A stretch of 64,000 nucleotides of DNA. Source: Flammula alnicola (taxonomy: Eukaryota > Basidiomycota > Agaricomycetes > Agaricales > Strophariaceae). Below, piece after piece: positions 45,630-56,457 of this stretch. The notes under the pieces were generated by a model. The model saw nothing but the letters and a program-made list of their open reading frames with translations, ran no database searches and was not told where the DNA came from. The position numbers and the translations under genes are program-made. Location: NCBI GenBank assembly GCA_015499995.1, contig JADNRV010000056.1, positions 248,001 through 312,000 on the forward strand. The letters are read 5' to 3'. Every line of letters starts with the position of its first letter. Position 1 is the first letter of the stretch.

Positions 45630-46829
45630 TCACGAATCAGACTTCTTGATAAACCTTAACAGATGCTTAACGACGGCCTCGGGTTTCTCCTGCTGCACCC
45701 AATGCCCTGCACCATCGACGAGCACGAAATCCTCGTCTTTCATATCTCGACACGCCTTCCTTCGCATCGCCTCCGCAGCCCCAGGCATCTGGAACACGCC
45801 CCAATCTTGCGCGCCGGCTATGAACATCGCAGGCACCTCGATCTGCTTGCCGACGAAGACGTGGAGATCTTTCGACCACCGCAAGGGGTCTGTGCCGCAG
45901 CGATAGAGATTAAGTCCGCCTTGGAATCCCGTCTCCGTGTACTGGGAGACGTATACAGCGAGGTCGTCGTCAGGTAGCCACGCATTACTTGCGATCTCGT
46001 CTGGGGAAGGTGCTTCTGGGGCGACACACTCCGGCATGGTCTGCGATAGCGGCATGATATAGTAATTAGGCATGACGGAGAGTGCAGCAGGAGAAAATGC
46101 ATCCAACGGTCTTGCTGCTTTATTCGCCTTCCAATCTGCGCTCTTCATGTGGTAATATGTTCGCAGAAATGCATGCAAGCCTTCCGGTGGATTGCTGAAA
46201 TCTTCAGCAGCGCTCGGGGTCGAACTGTACATCATGTAATGTTTTCGCGGAGGATCGAGCTTGGCGAGCTGGTCGTTGAATGCGTGCAATGGTGAGTCGG
46301 TACTTGGATTTCCAACGTTGCTGAGGGAAGGCGGCCCGGAAAACGGGGCACTCATAAGAACAACCGATTTGAAGAGGTCGGGGCGGATGAGAGCGCAGTG
46401 GGCCGCGACAGGTGAGCCGTAATCATGCCCGACCACAGCTGCTACGGAGGTATAGCCAAGGGTATAGACGAGTGCCACGACGTCCGCTACCATGTTGAGC
46501 ATCCGGTACGGCGCCAGGTCCTCCTCGAATGCGATTTTGCGCACTGGCCGACCGCGTTCTTTGGTCTGTCCAAACCCTCTTTGATCAGGCGCAATAATTG
46601 CATACCCGTTGGCAGCGAGTGGGGCCATTATTCTGCGCCATGAATAGGCAAGCTCTGGGAAGCCGTGCAGGAGAACGAGGAGGGGTGGCTTTGACTCGGA
46701 AGATGGGTTCCACGAAGCCGGCAATGCTTCGAGAATGTGGATATCGAGATCATTGACGGGGATGATTCGGGAGGTTATATTGGAAGGAAGGCCAGGCCAT
46801 GCATTGCTGGTTGTGGTGGTCGTGGACAT
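45630..46829 (-). CDS. Epoxide hydrolase (alpha/beta hydrolase fold)
   Basis: A single uninterrupted frame of 399 residues. Features in order are the oxyanion-hole motif LLHGFPELAYSW (about residues 54–65), PDQRGFGQT, nucleophile elbow GHDYGS with the catalytic Asp, cap-domain tyrosines in MPNYYIMPLSQ and GGLNLYRC that would polarise the epoxide, the acid in AGAQDWGVFQ, and the catalytic His in DGAGHWVQQEKPEAV. All elements of a soluble epoxide hydrolase are present. It converts epoxides to vicinal diols, in detoxification or secondary metabolism. No signal peptide is present, so it is cytosolic or peroxisomal (no SKL-type end: it finishes KKSDS). The DUF2855 gene lies next to it in the same direction. 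Confidence 0.9.
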   Translation of the reverse strand: MSTTTTTSNAWPGLPSNITSRIIPVNDLDIHILEALPASWNPSSESKPPLLVLLHGFPELAYSWRRIMAPLAANGYAIIAPDQRGFGQTKERGRPVRKIAFEEDLAPYRMLNMVADVVALVYTLGYTSVAAVVGHDYGSPVAAHCALIRPDLFKSVVLMSAPFSGPPSLSNVGNPSTDSPLHAFNDQLAKLDPPRKHYMMYSSTPSAAEDFSNPPEGLHAFLRTYYHMKSADWKANKAARPLDAFSPAALSVMPNYYIMPLSQTMPECVAPEAPSPDEIASNAWLPDDDLAVYVSQYTETGFQGGLNLYRCGTDPLRWSKDLHVFVGKQIEVPAMFIAGAQDWGVFQMPGAAEAMRRKACRDMKDEDFVLVDGAGHWVQQEKPEAVVKHLLRFIKKSDS

Positions 46830-47241
46830 GGAGGTTGCTGATAAAGACGATGAGGTGCCCGACTCGGCTTATATCTACCTGCCGAGAAGTTCGGGGGATT
46901 TTGAGATCACAAGACCACAGGAAAGAGTTGCCGTAGGAGCTCGAGAGTCGAAAGCTAACACAGACTGGAAACGAGTCGCATATTATCCAATACGCTTGGA
47001 GTTATCGTTAAAGACCATTAGAGAGAACAAATAGCATGCTCCGGATCCAAGAATACAACATATGCGTGTTTCGGGAAGTTATGGTTGTTGCTAGTCTCCC
47101 GTAGTCAGACCAACAAATTCTGTATCTTTTTTAGTGGGAGAGGACGACACTGCATCTGTAGGTTGTTGCCATATCTCGACGCGTCGGATAGGTCCGGGTC
47201 CTGGAGACATGGTATGCCAGAACAAAGTCACCCTAAAACCA
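46830..47241. other. Upstream region of the epoxide hydrolase gene
   Basis: A TATA-like element (minus TATAAG, near 46868) lies about 40 bases above the epoxide hydrolase ATG. No other gene is seen before the tandem repeat. Confidence 0.35.
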
Positions 47242-47462
47242 TTACGACTCTTTTACGTAAGTAAAAAGGGAGTTACGACTCTTTTACGTAAGTAAAAAGG
47301 GAGTTACGACTCTTTTACATAAGTAAAAAGGGAGTTACGACTCTTTTACATAAGTAAAAAGGGAGTTACGACTCTTTTACATAAGTAAAAAGGGAGTTAC
47401 GACTCTTTTACATAAGTAAAAAGGAGTTACGACTCTTTTACATAAGTAAAAAGGGAGTTCTT
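47242..47462 (+). repeat. 31-bp tandem repeat with internal palindrome, seven copies
   Basis: Copies start at 47242, 47273, 47304, 47335, 47366, 47397 and 47427. Each contains cttttac(a/g)taagtaaaaag, in which cttttac and gtaaaag are inverted, so each unit can fold. The first two copies have acgtaag and the others acataag. One copy is a base shorter. Confidence 0.92.
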
Positions 47463-47515
47463 TTAATCTACAGCAACCAGCAAAAAAACAGGTTTGCAGC
47501 GACCTTGTTGGTCCC

Positions 47516-47612
47516 CTATCTTTGATGGCATCAAATTTGTAAGCATTGCCATGCTGTTCATGCCCTTATCTTTGATGGCATCAGATTTGTAAGCAAATGC
47601 CATGCTGTTCAT
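47516..47612 (+). repeat. Two-copy direct repeat of about 49 bases
   Basis: The unit atctttgatggcatca(a/g)atttg…tgccatgctgttcatg occurs at about 47518–47562 and 47568–47612 with only small differences. It lies right after the 31-bp array. Confidence 0.8.
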
Positions 47613-48990
47613 GATTTAAAAATAGCTTTACAGCTTTCAGCCTGCTGGATACTGCACGGAATGGTTTGGCCTCAATTAAATTACATATGCTTATTCTACT
47701 TGTATTTCTGAATAGAATGATACCACTTTTATATGCAAGAGGGAATGGGAACAGGTGGATCCATTATTGAGTCGGGATGACATAGCTATTTTTGTTCATG
47801 CCATGATGGCAAACCGGACTGGCAAGGTAGTAGCTACATCTATTTTTAGTTGTTTTATATATACGGTCTGAGTTCCTTCAATCACGGTACACTCGAGATG
47901 GCCTCTACAGCGCGGGTATTGCATCACTGATCCACAGCATATTTACTTGTGTGGCAGTTGAAGTTGTGCCCCACTTTTCATCAATTACATCTCCAGGCAT
48001 TACATCAGCCTCAGAAATACATAGAGTCTGTGTTTATTGCATTAACTGTGATGTATTAAAAAACTATTTACTGAACAAATTACTAAAACAACAGTGACCA
48101 GACACATCAGAGCACGTCGCGTCTCAGTCCAATGTGAGTTCATTTATTCTCTGACACGTTTGCGACATGCATGTCGCAAACTCATAACATCTCTGACCGG
48201 AGGCCCGTCACTCGCATTTTCTGACCAATCAGGTCATTCTCGGAAACTGCTGGATAAGATCAACAATGTTGAATGTCATTGATCTTGATCTTTAACCAAC
48301 ACCACCACCCTCTCTCACCTCTCCCTCCCTTTCATCTCCCCCAAGAATGCTCAAAAAGGTATGTAAGTTATATTTTCGTTCTTATATTTGTATTTCTAAT
48401 GTTTTTTTTTGACTCTTACAGGTACTCTACCTTGCATATGAACAAAGCCAACCCGTTGCCTGCCCCTCCTCTCATTGAGAGATGTGGGCTGACATTTAGA
48501 AGGCTTAGGATGGGTGGAGATAGTGCCGAGAGAACAAGGGGAGACCCTCAAAGAGGGAGACCCGTGAGGTGTTTCACAGAATGGGTTTTATGCGTAAAGT
48601 GCTACTTACCACCCAAACCATAGGCTACACATGGAGATGATGACATTAAACATATCGTTGTCTCCTCCTCGAATATGGTCTGGTTTACCAGACCACGTTC
48701 GAGTTCATTTGGACACCCGCAACCACCCACCACCGTTAATGGCCACCACCCTTGCTGCCATCGACACCGCTCTGATAGGACCTAATGACGAGCCAGCGAC
48801 TGCAACGTCGAGCAAGACAATGACGCTATGATGCTGCAGGTGCATCAACGATGATGGCCCAGTGATGCAGCAACAGCAGGTGCAATGATGACAATGTGAC
48901 AACACGACGCCGGCGCAATGGCAGGTGCATCGCTGCCACAAAGCCACAGGTACAACGACGACTATACTGCATGAACGAACGAGCCGACCC
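47613..48990. other. Region left of the LTR retrotransposon, no recognised gene
   Basis: AT-rich DNA with short open frames lacking domains. Around 48835–48960 there is a loose repetition of caggtgca and acgacg motifs. Nothing supports a gene. Confidence 0.4.
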
Positions 48991-49508
48991 TGTTACGACT
49001 AGCAAGAAACAACGTGATTGCGACGTCGAAGTTAAACAACCAGTGATTCCAAAGTCGTGCCAAGAGGTGCCTGGATCAGATCGTTCGCACTTAGAGGCTC
49101 AGACGAGCTTAAGTGATCGTGTCTAGAGGCTCGACGAGCTTAGACGTTCGTGGCGAGGAGAGAGACAAGACAAAATAGTCAAGATTCTCAAGAACTAGCT
49201 AAAGTACATCGTTGCGTGTCTACGATATTTATACTAGCTCTGAGCGTGCACAGACCATGATAAAGTGACTCCTTTAGAGTCGTTAGAATGGAGTCAGGAA
49301 TGTGGAGGAGTCAGAATGGAGAGAGGAGAGTCCTCTCGACGATAATAGTGTCGTCGAGGATGCATAAGTATGGAAACTATAAATAGTCCGGAACCGGGAA
49401 GGTACTCCTACTAAAATAGAAAGTGTCCAGTATAGCTGGCGTACATCTAAGCGCGGGTGAAGATAAGATAAGATAAGAGAAATGAAAAGAAATGAAACGG
49501 TCGTAACA
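48991..49508 (-). repeat. 3' LTR of the chromovirus
   Basis: 518 bases with 9-base inverted ends TGTTACGAC/GTCGTAACA. A TATAAATA for the element's own strand lies at 49226–49233. A second TATAAATAG faces the other way near 49378. Confidence 0.92.
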
Positions 49509-49521
49509 TTACCCCCTTCTT
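49509..49521 (-). other. Polypurine tract
   Basis: The minus strand reads AAGAAGGGGGTAA immediately before the 3' LTR, which is the expected plus-strand primer site for reverse transcription. This fixes the orientation of the element. Confidence 0.75.
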
Positions 49522-49542
49522 ATGTCGAGACTCCGTATCGAC

Positions 49543-50556
49543 CTAGACTTCGATTGGCCGTCCGGCAGCATCAAAATAGATTTCAATGCTATCGTTGTCG
49601 CTGCTAGATCCCCATCGGGGACAATTGGCCGTGACATGGCCTGGTGCATGGACGTGGCAACTGCGGCATACGTATCGTCAGCAGTCCCTCCTGACATGGT
49701 GGGTGGAACCACAAGAATAGCAGCGTCGGTGTGAATGCGTGCGACGTTGTGTGCCGACGATAGGGGACTGGGGAGCAGTGTGGTACGCCGAAGACCTAGT
49801 ACGTCCGCTCCTGTCTGTGGAAGAGGAGCCGGAAGGGTCCGACCTCTCGACGATTATAGTTGGAACGAATTGTACGTGGGGTGTTCTTCGAAGGGTCCTG
49901 GGTCCATTGGGTACGTTTCCTCGCGCCGGGACAAAGGTCCTTCTGAGGGCAAACATAGCACCGAGTTGTCTGTGTATGCCATGCCAGACCGCGTTGTCGA
50001 AGGTGGTGTGGGCGTATGCATGGAGCCGTGTTATTTCTTCCTGAAGGGCGACGATGCTCGTTTGAGTTTGGTGGAGGATTTCGGTGTCATAGGCTAACAA
50101 GGTATGAGTGCGGGTCAGACGCTGGACCTGAGCGTAGTCTTGCGCGGTGGTCACCCGACTGGTGTATTCTTCATAGGTGAACGTGACGTCGGTCCGATCA
50201 GTCCAGTTGGTCGCTTCTGGTGCGCCGGTGGTTCCCCAACCAGAGTAGTCGGGAGGAGTATCCCAACCGGAGTTATCGGGGTTCGGCTCGAGGGTCGGCA
50301 TGGCGTTGTTTTCTGCTTCGGCTTCTACGGCATTGGGACCAGGCCCTTCGGGGCGATCAGCCGCATCGGTGTTGCTTCGTACCCTACTGAAGACCGTGTC
50401 TATTGCTGCACGGCGAGACTCGGGGGTGCTGGTGGTGCCAGAGGTGACAGAGTTGCCGTTAACCCGGTCTTGGGCGGAGTTGGAAGGGGCTTCTTCAAGG
50501 GAGAGGTCCTCAGTGCGGTCGATGAGCTGATCGATAATGTTAGAGGTGATAGACAT
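49543..50556 (-). CDS. Extra ORF Y of the retrotransposon: zinc-knuckle protein with an in-frame TGA
   Basis: The frame opens at MSITSNIIDQLIDRTEDLSL, runs through an acidic and Trp/Asp-rich region (NSGWDTPPDYSGWGTTG), a helical segment (LTRTHTLLAYDTEILHQTQT) and a basic, Ser-rich region, to a zinc-knuckle-like CYSCGSTHHVRRDC. A TGA follows at once (49680–49678). The same frame then continues CRSCHVHAPGHVTANCPRWG, a second knuckle, for 44 codons to a TAG at 49543–49545. It lies between integrase and the 3' LTR, where env sits in retroviruses, but resembles a gag-type nucleic-acid binder. Its function is unknown. The TGA may be a mutation, a consensus error or a leaky stop. Confidence 0.6.
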
Positions 50557-50674
50557 GTTGTGAATAGTTGGAATGAGATGGGGAGTTATGGTACAAAAGA
50601 TACAATTTATATACTAAAGCCTCCTGGTCTGTGCGAGAGGAGGGCGGTGTCGTTTTGACTGGTTCTGAGTCGAT

Positions 50675-51115
50675 CTACTGGGTGTGTTTCCGGAATGACT
50701 TGACTAAGTCTTCGATCGATTTGTTGATTTTTCGGAGCAGTTGGAGTGTCGGTTCCGACTGACTCTTCTTGATAGGTCGGCGACCAAAAATGAGTGGGGT
50801 CGGGTCCGGCGAGGCTGTGGAGAACCTCGAAGAAGGTTCAGGTGAGTCAGTGATGACTCGGAGTGTCAAGAGTTGGGGCAGTGTGCGTGAAACTTGTAGT
50901 TTAGTGGGGATTCCTTGGTCGTTCAGGATTTCCTCTAGCTCTTGTCGTCTGTGTTCCATCCCCCTCGCGATCTCTCGTAAATTGTCCTCTTCCCTCTTCG
51001 CATCTCTCAATATGTCATTTGTTTCTCGTCGAATGGGGGTCCATCCTTCTTTGAATAAGGGTGGGCATCGCGTTGAATACAGTCTAGGTGGTGGCGATGA
51101 CTGGGCTCAATGAAC
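50675..51115 (-). CDS. Extra ORF X of the retrotransposon: coiled-coil protein
   Basis: Open from just after a TGA near 51115 to TGA at 50675. It includes FKEGWTPIRRETNDILRDAK, a highly charged helix (REEDNLREIARGMEHRRQEL), a linker with SPEPSSRFSTASPDPTPLIF, and a second helix LLRKINKSIEDLVKSFRKH. No start ATG is evident near the 5' end, so it may be spliced to an upstream exon or expressed by re-initiation. It lies between the integrase and ORF Y. No known family. Confidence 0.45.
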
Positions 51116-51200
51116 AGAAGGGATTCGAAAATAGAATGTCGGGATCCACATGTCGTATGAAATGGTGGCTGTGTTTGGTTGTGCGGTAGGCTGTGAGCGT

Positions 51201-53805
51201 CTAAGTTTGACGTTTCTGGTAGGGCGGGAGGTGGACTCGTTGTTTGTAAGCCGTGAGGATTTCCTGTGCATTTGTAAGCCCGCTTTCATTTTCCCAATTG
51301 GCTTCTTCGACTGAATAGCCTTTCCATTTGATGAGGAATCGGTATCGGCCGTTTCGGAGTTTCTCGTGGTTCAGGATTGAGTCGACTTCGTATTCTTCTT
51401 CTCCGTCGATGAGATCCGGAGGAGGTTGTGTGAAATTCTTCCCATGAATCTCATTTTCCACATAAGGCATTAAGAGGACAGCATGAAAGACGTCGTGAAT
51501 TCTCCAGTGTTTCGGGAGCTGGAGTCGATAGGTTAGGGGTCCCAGAACGTCTTTGATCAAAAATGGTCCTTCCCGTTTAGGTGCCATCTTTTTGTTGTAA
51601 CGCGTCTTGAGATTTCGTGAATCCAACCAGACTCTTTGTCCTTTCTTGAAGGGGGCGAATCTCGATTGGCGACGTTCGGCTATCCTTGCTCGGGCTAGTT
51701 CATGTGCCGCAAGTGCTTCTTCTCGATCTTTGATTAACTGCTTCATTCGGTCTTCAACGGCAGGAAATTTCGTGTTTTCGAATGAAGTGGGAACGGAGAT
51801 TGGTGAATACCCCATTTGTAGTTCAAACGGGGTTCTCTGCCTGTCCGCATGTCGCCGATCATTGTGCGTGAATTCCAAAGTGCTGATGGAGTCGAGCCAG
51901 GTGTCTGGATTTGATGAGCAGTATATGGAGATATATGCTTCGATTTCTTGGTTAAGACGTTCCGTAGCACCATCCGACTGCGGGTGATAGGCGGTGGTCA
52001 ATTTGGATTTGATGCCAAGGAGCTTCAGAAGCTCTCGGAAGGCTTTTGCCGCAAATTGAGGGCCACGGTCAGACCTGAGGCTGTCAGGTAGTCCGAATCT
52101 TTTGTATAGATTGTCCAAAAGTAGGCGTCCGGTCTCTTCTTGCGTGACCGAAGTGGAGCAAGGAATGGTAATCACCCCCCCTGTAAGACCATGGTCGACC
52201 ACGACCAGTACCGCATCTTTTCCGTTGATCTCGGGTAGTCCAGTGATGAAATCCATCGTTGGATCGGCAAAGGGTCGTTTCGAGTGAGCGGTTTCCTGTG
52301 CTATTAATGCCGGGTGTGACGGATTTCTGTTGATCTTGAATTGTTGGCAGATTCCGCATCCTTTTACGTAGGATTTCACGAAGGTTCGCATACCGGGCCA
52401 CCAGTAATGTTCCTGAATAGCATTATATGTTTCCAGTTCACCCGGGTGTCCGGCTGTCAGCGGTTTGTGATATTTCTCCACGATTTCGCGTCGCAGTGAT
52501 TGACTATTAGGGATATAGTTTTTCCCTTTATAGAACAACAATCGTTTTCCATCGTGTTCAGCGGTGGTCCAGTCCTCTAGTCCTTTTCGTAGGTGCCGTG
52601 GTCCATCGTCCAGTAGTATTCTGAGCGCTTCTGCTGCTTCGGTGTCGAGGTTTGGAGAATTGGCAATCTTTTCTTGCAATTCGAGGTCTATGAGGTTTAC
52701 GAAGAGTCCTTCAGGCAAGAGCGTCATGTCGTCGTTATCTGTATCATCATCTGGGATATGGTCTGGCCGTCGGGATAGTGCGTCGGATTGGATCATTTTG
52801 CTTCCTGCTTGGTGAACCAGTTTGACGTCATATTCTGACAGGAACAGAGACCAGCGCGCTTGTCGTCTGTTCAGTTTCTGGGCAGAACGGAAGTAGGTCA
52901 GATTCTTGTGGTCCGATAGGATAGTCGTCGTGAATGGTGATCCTTGGATGTAGTGTCTCCACTCTTGCATGGCTCGGATGATTGCCAGGAGCTCTCTGTC
53001 GTAGATTTCATAGTTCCGTTCGGCCGGTGAAAAGGTCTTCGAGATGAATGCACAAGGGTGTCTGGAGCCGTTCGTGTCCAACTGTGACAGCACGGCACCA
53101 GATGCGTATTTCGAAGCGTCGCATTCTATTGGAATGGTTTGGTCGTATCTGGCATTAGGAGTACGGGTTCTTCAGTGAAGCGCCTCTTCAGGGTGTCAAA
53201 GGCTTTTTGCGCGGCGTCTGTCCATTCAAAGGGTGGTCTTTCTTTAATAACTCGTTCATGGAACGGGCTATTTCTGAATAGGCTCTGATGAATTTCCGAT
53301 AGAAGTTTCCGAATCCAAGGAATGATCGAACTTGTTTGAGCGTTTTCGGTACTGGCCAGTCCGCGATGCCTTTGAGTTTGGCAGAGTCCATCCTAATTCG
53401 TCCTTCCTCAATGATCATGCCTAGGTACTCCATGGTTGGCAGTTCGAAGAAGCACTTTTCGGGTTTCAAAAAGAGGTCGTTCTTTCTGAGTCGTTGTAAG
53501 ACTCGTCTGGTGTACTCTTTGAGCCGTTCTTTGCTTTTAGAAAAAAGCAGGATGTCGTCCATGTAGATAATTATCCAATGTTCGACTTGGGTGTCGGCGG
53601 TCATATCTTTGAACATGTCGTCCATCATGGATTGGAAGGTCGCCGGTGAGTTGCACATCCCAAAGAACATAACAGTGGGTTCGAATAGTCCTTTGTTTGT
53701 CTTGAACGCCGCTTTCCATTGGTCTCCGTCTCGGATCCGAATGTTATTGTAGCCCCAACGCACATCTAGTTTCGTGAAGTACTTGGCCCCTTTGAGCTTG
53801 TCCAT
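51201..53805 (-). CDS. Retrotransposon Pol: reverse transcriptase, RNase H, integrase and chromodomain
   Basis: Reverse transcriptase at 53805–53210 has [27 protein letters not shown] and the catalytic [11 protein letters not shown]. RNase H follows ([30 protein letters not shown]). The integrase has the HHCC zinc site ([29 protein letters not shown]) and the DDE triad ([28 protein letters not shown]). A C-terminal chromodomain closes it ([32 protein letters not shown]). Two one-base slips lie near 53112 and 53236. The order integrase–chromodomain places it with fungal chromoviruses, which target heterochromatin. Confidence 0.92.
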
Positions 53806-54850
53806 AAGTTCGGGAATGAGGGGTAGTGGATAGGCATTTTTGATCGTCCATTCGTTTAGAAACCGATAATCTTGACAGGGTCTCAGGATCCGTCCTTCTT
53901 CGAGGTGAAAAAGAAGGGTGACGCCATAGGTGAGGTCGAGGGTCGGATATAGCCTTTGTCGAGGTTTTCCTTCAGAAATTCGTTCAGCTTTACTTCTTCG
54001 ACAGGTGACAAGGCGTAGGTTTTGAACGATTTTGGTTCAAAGCCTTCCTTCATCTCGATCTTGTGGTCCCAAGGTCGAGATTCAGGGAAGCGAGCTGCCG
54101 CTTGTTTGTCGAAGATGTCCAAGTATTCGTGGTATTCTGCCGGTATCATTTCTTCCAGTGTTTTCTCTTCTTTTGGTTTTTCTTGGCGAAGGCGAAGGTT
54201 TGCGCTTGGGTTGTTTGGCATTGATCCAAGTTCCTTTGTTTCTTTGGTAAGTTCGCCGCTGATGAAAGAAATTACCAGGTCATCCGTGGTGTCCGTCTCT
54301 GTGCAGAGTTCGTCTGAGGTTACCTCGACAGTCCTCTTCAATACGGGAGTAACTCCGCGTACGTGGGGCTCCTGTCAGGTTCTGGATCGGTCCTCAGTTC
54401 GTCAAGATGTAGGTCCATTTCGTCCGACGAAGTGGTGAAACCCCTTCGTGGTTCCTTTGCTGGTTCGGTCCTAAGAAGTCGAATGAATACATCCCTGAAT
54501 TTGCGAAGGGAGTTCTTAATCTTTTCTCTCCAGGTCAGAGTTCCAGTTCCCAGTCAATGTTCGGGTTTTGTCTTCGAAGCCAAGGGAAGCCCAGAATAAT
54601 CTTCTGCTTCCCAGGCCGGTGACTAAAAGTCGGGTCGGGTCCGTTCTTCCGTTGATGGTGAGGTCGATGATGACATAGTATGATATCATTCCTTCCTTAT
54701 TAGGTGTTCCGTCCACGTTCTTGGCTTTGATCGGTCTCCAAAGCCGTCGTAGTTTCAGTCCAAGAGAGTTCGCAAACTGCTGGTGGATGAATTGTCCGCC
54801 AGCGCCCGAGTCCAAGAGGGCGGTGGTTTCCAACGATTGTTCTACCGTTC
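53806..54850 (-). CDS. Retrotransposon protease and N-terminal part of reverse transcriptase
   Basis: The aspartic protease motif ALLDSGAGGQFIHQ is at about 54825–54785, followed by YYVIIDLTINGRTDPTRLLV. Further along, MIPAEYHEYLDIFDKQAAAR, ALSPVEEVKLNEFLKENLDK, GYIRPSTSPMASPFFF and KKDGS form the start of the reverse transcriptase. One-base slips occur near 53885 and between 54360 and 54550. The region joins gag to the main RT block. Confidence 0.8.
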
Positions 54851-54999
54851 TGACTTTCGCACGAGAGAGAGCATGGTAATTGCATGGTTTGATTCTCGAT
54901 CTCGGCTACTAATACAGAGTGAATAGAAAGATAGGGAGAGACTGACGTTGGGCGGGTCTCCCTATTAAAAACCCTCGCGTCCTTCAGCCAAGTCATCTA

Positions 55000-56160
55000 G
55001 GCAGGCATCTTTCTCTTCGGTATCCAATTCCTCGATGAGCGAACGGATGTGGGCACTGGTCTGCCTACCAGTGAGTTTCTTCTTCGGTGGGTCATATCGT
55101 TTTTGTTGGTTCGTCGGGTTCTGTCTCCCTTCTTTTTCGGGCAGTCGCGCGCCATGTGGCCGGGTTCCCTGCAGTAGAAGCAGGATCCTGTTCTGAGGAG
55201 TTCCTTTCATTCGTCGGTCGTCATCGCGTCGACGTCCATCGCATCAGGATCACGCGGTCGGTACGAGAATGGGCGTCTCGTGGGTTTCGGTTCGTATCTC
55301 GGCTTCTGATACCCAGAGTTCTGTCTGGCATATCTCTTCTCGATTGTGTCGGCGATCTTCATGTTCGTTTCACGGTCTTTCGCTTTGTCGTACCATCCTT
55401 GGAGAGTAGTTGGTCGGGTCTCGAGACGCATGACTTCTTTCAACAACTCTGTCCTAAGGGATTTTCGGAACAGGTCGATTAAAATCGACGGGTCAGAGAT
55501 CCCAGTCTTCTTGACCAGGATCTTGAAGTTCGTGATGTGCTCTTCTAAGGGTGCCTTCCCTTGTCGGATCGCATATAACTGTTCGAGGGACTTACCCTTC
55601 AGGTCGGTGATCTCGTAGTCTTTGTCAAGTTGGTCAATAAAGCATCCCAGGTTCCAAGGTCTAGCACCGCATTGGTTGCTGGAGTCGTTCAACCGCGGGA
55701 GCGCGGCAGTATAGTGGGAGTCATAGAACTCTTCGGCCCAATTAGATGAGGCTTCTCCCTCATGAAGGAGAGAACGAAGACGATCTTCTTCTCGTCTGTG
55801 TCGTAGATGGCGGAATTGATCTTTAGGTAAAGCATCACCGTCTTCTTCCAAGAGGCATATTTTTCAATATCGCCATCAAAGTCCTGGGGTCGGTTCAAGT
55901 TTATTTCTTTCGGGGGTAGGATTAGCCATGGGTGGAGCGGTCTGTTGACCTGGGGGGTTCGGGGGAAATGGAGGTGGAGGTGGAGGTGGACCTTGCGGTT
56001 GTCTCGAAGGCTGTCGCCCTGGTGGTGGGGAGAGTTCTTCTGAAGAACTAGGAGGGTCAGGAGGAGGTTCTGAAGGCGCGTGGTGGTCGTGGAGACCTTC
56101 GTCTTCGAGATCCGAGAAGGAGGGAAGTTGGACGGGGAGTTCTGGATCTGGAAGAGGTGA
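55000..56160 (-). CDS. Retrotransposon Gag with zinc knuckle
   Basis: A proline/glycine-rich N-terminus (about 55930–56160) leads to the capsid region: NRPQDFDGDIEKYASWKKTV, EEFYDSHYTAALPRLNDSS, then LEQLYAIRQGKAPLEEHITN, LLKEVMRLETRPTTLQGWYD and TRRPFSYRPRDPDAMDVDAM. A CCHC knuckle (CFYCREPGHMARDC) lies at about 55180–55140 in a neighbouring frame. One-base slips near 55760 and near 55200 break the frame. It would form the virus-like particle. Confidence 0.8.
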
Positions 56161-56457
56161 AAAAGCTAGCGGATAGTGGATCTGCCGCTTCTTCTAGGGT
56201 TTCGGTGGGCTCACGGGATGGGACGCTGGGGGTAGATGGTTCAGGTTCGGGAGTGGCTGCGACAAGGATTTGTTCTCGGGTAGTCGATCTGGTTACTCGT
56301 GACCTAGCCTGCGAAGCTACTGTCGGTCGAGTTACTGAGGGTTTCGGAGGCGTTGTGCAGTCTCGGACTCCGAGGAGTCCTACTGCGACGAGTGTCGAGG
56401 TTCGAAGGGTAGTCGTCCACTAGATAGTGGTGGAAAGGAGTAGTAGCTAGTTTCTTT

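Noticed and set aside
47242..47462. CRISPR-like array
   Set aside because: The 31-bp units are directly adjacent with no unique spacers, and the genome is a fungus. It is a minisatellite.
49735..50658. Plus-strand genes within the retrotransposon 3' part
   Set aside because: Long plus-strand frames are mirror images of the zinc-knuckle ORF on the minus strand, which carries motifs and fits the element orientation.
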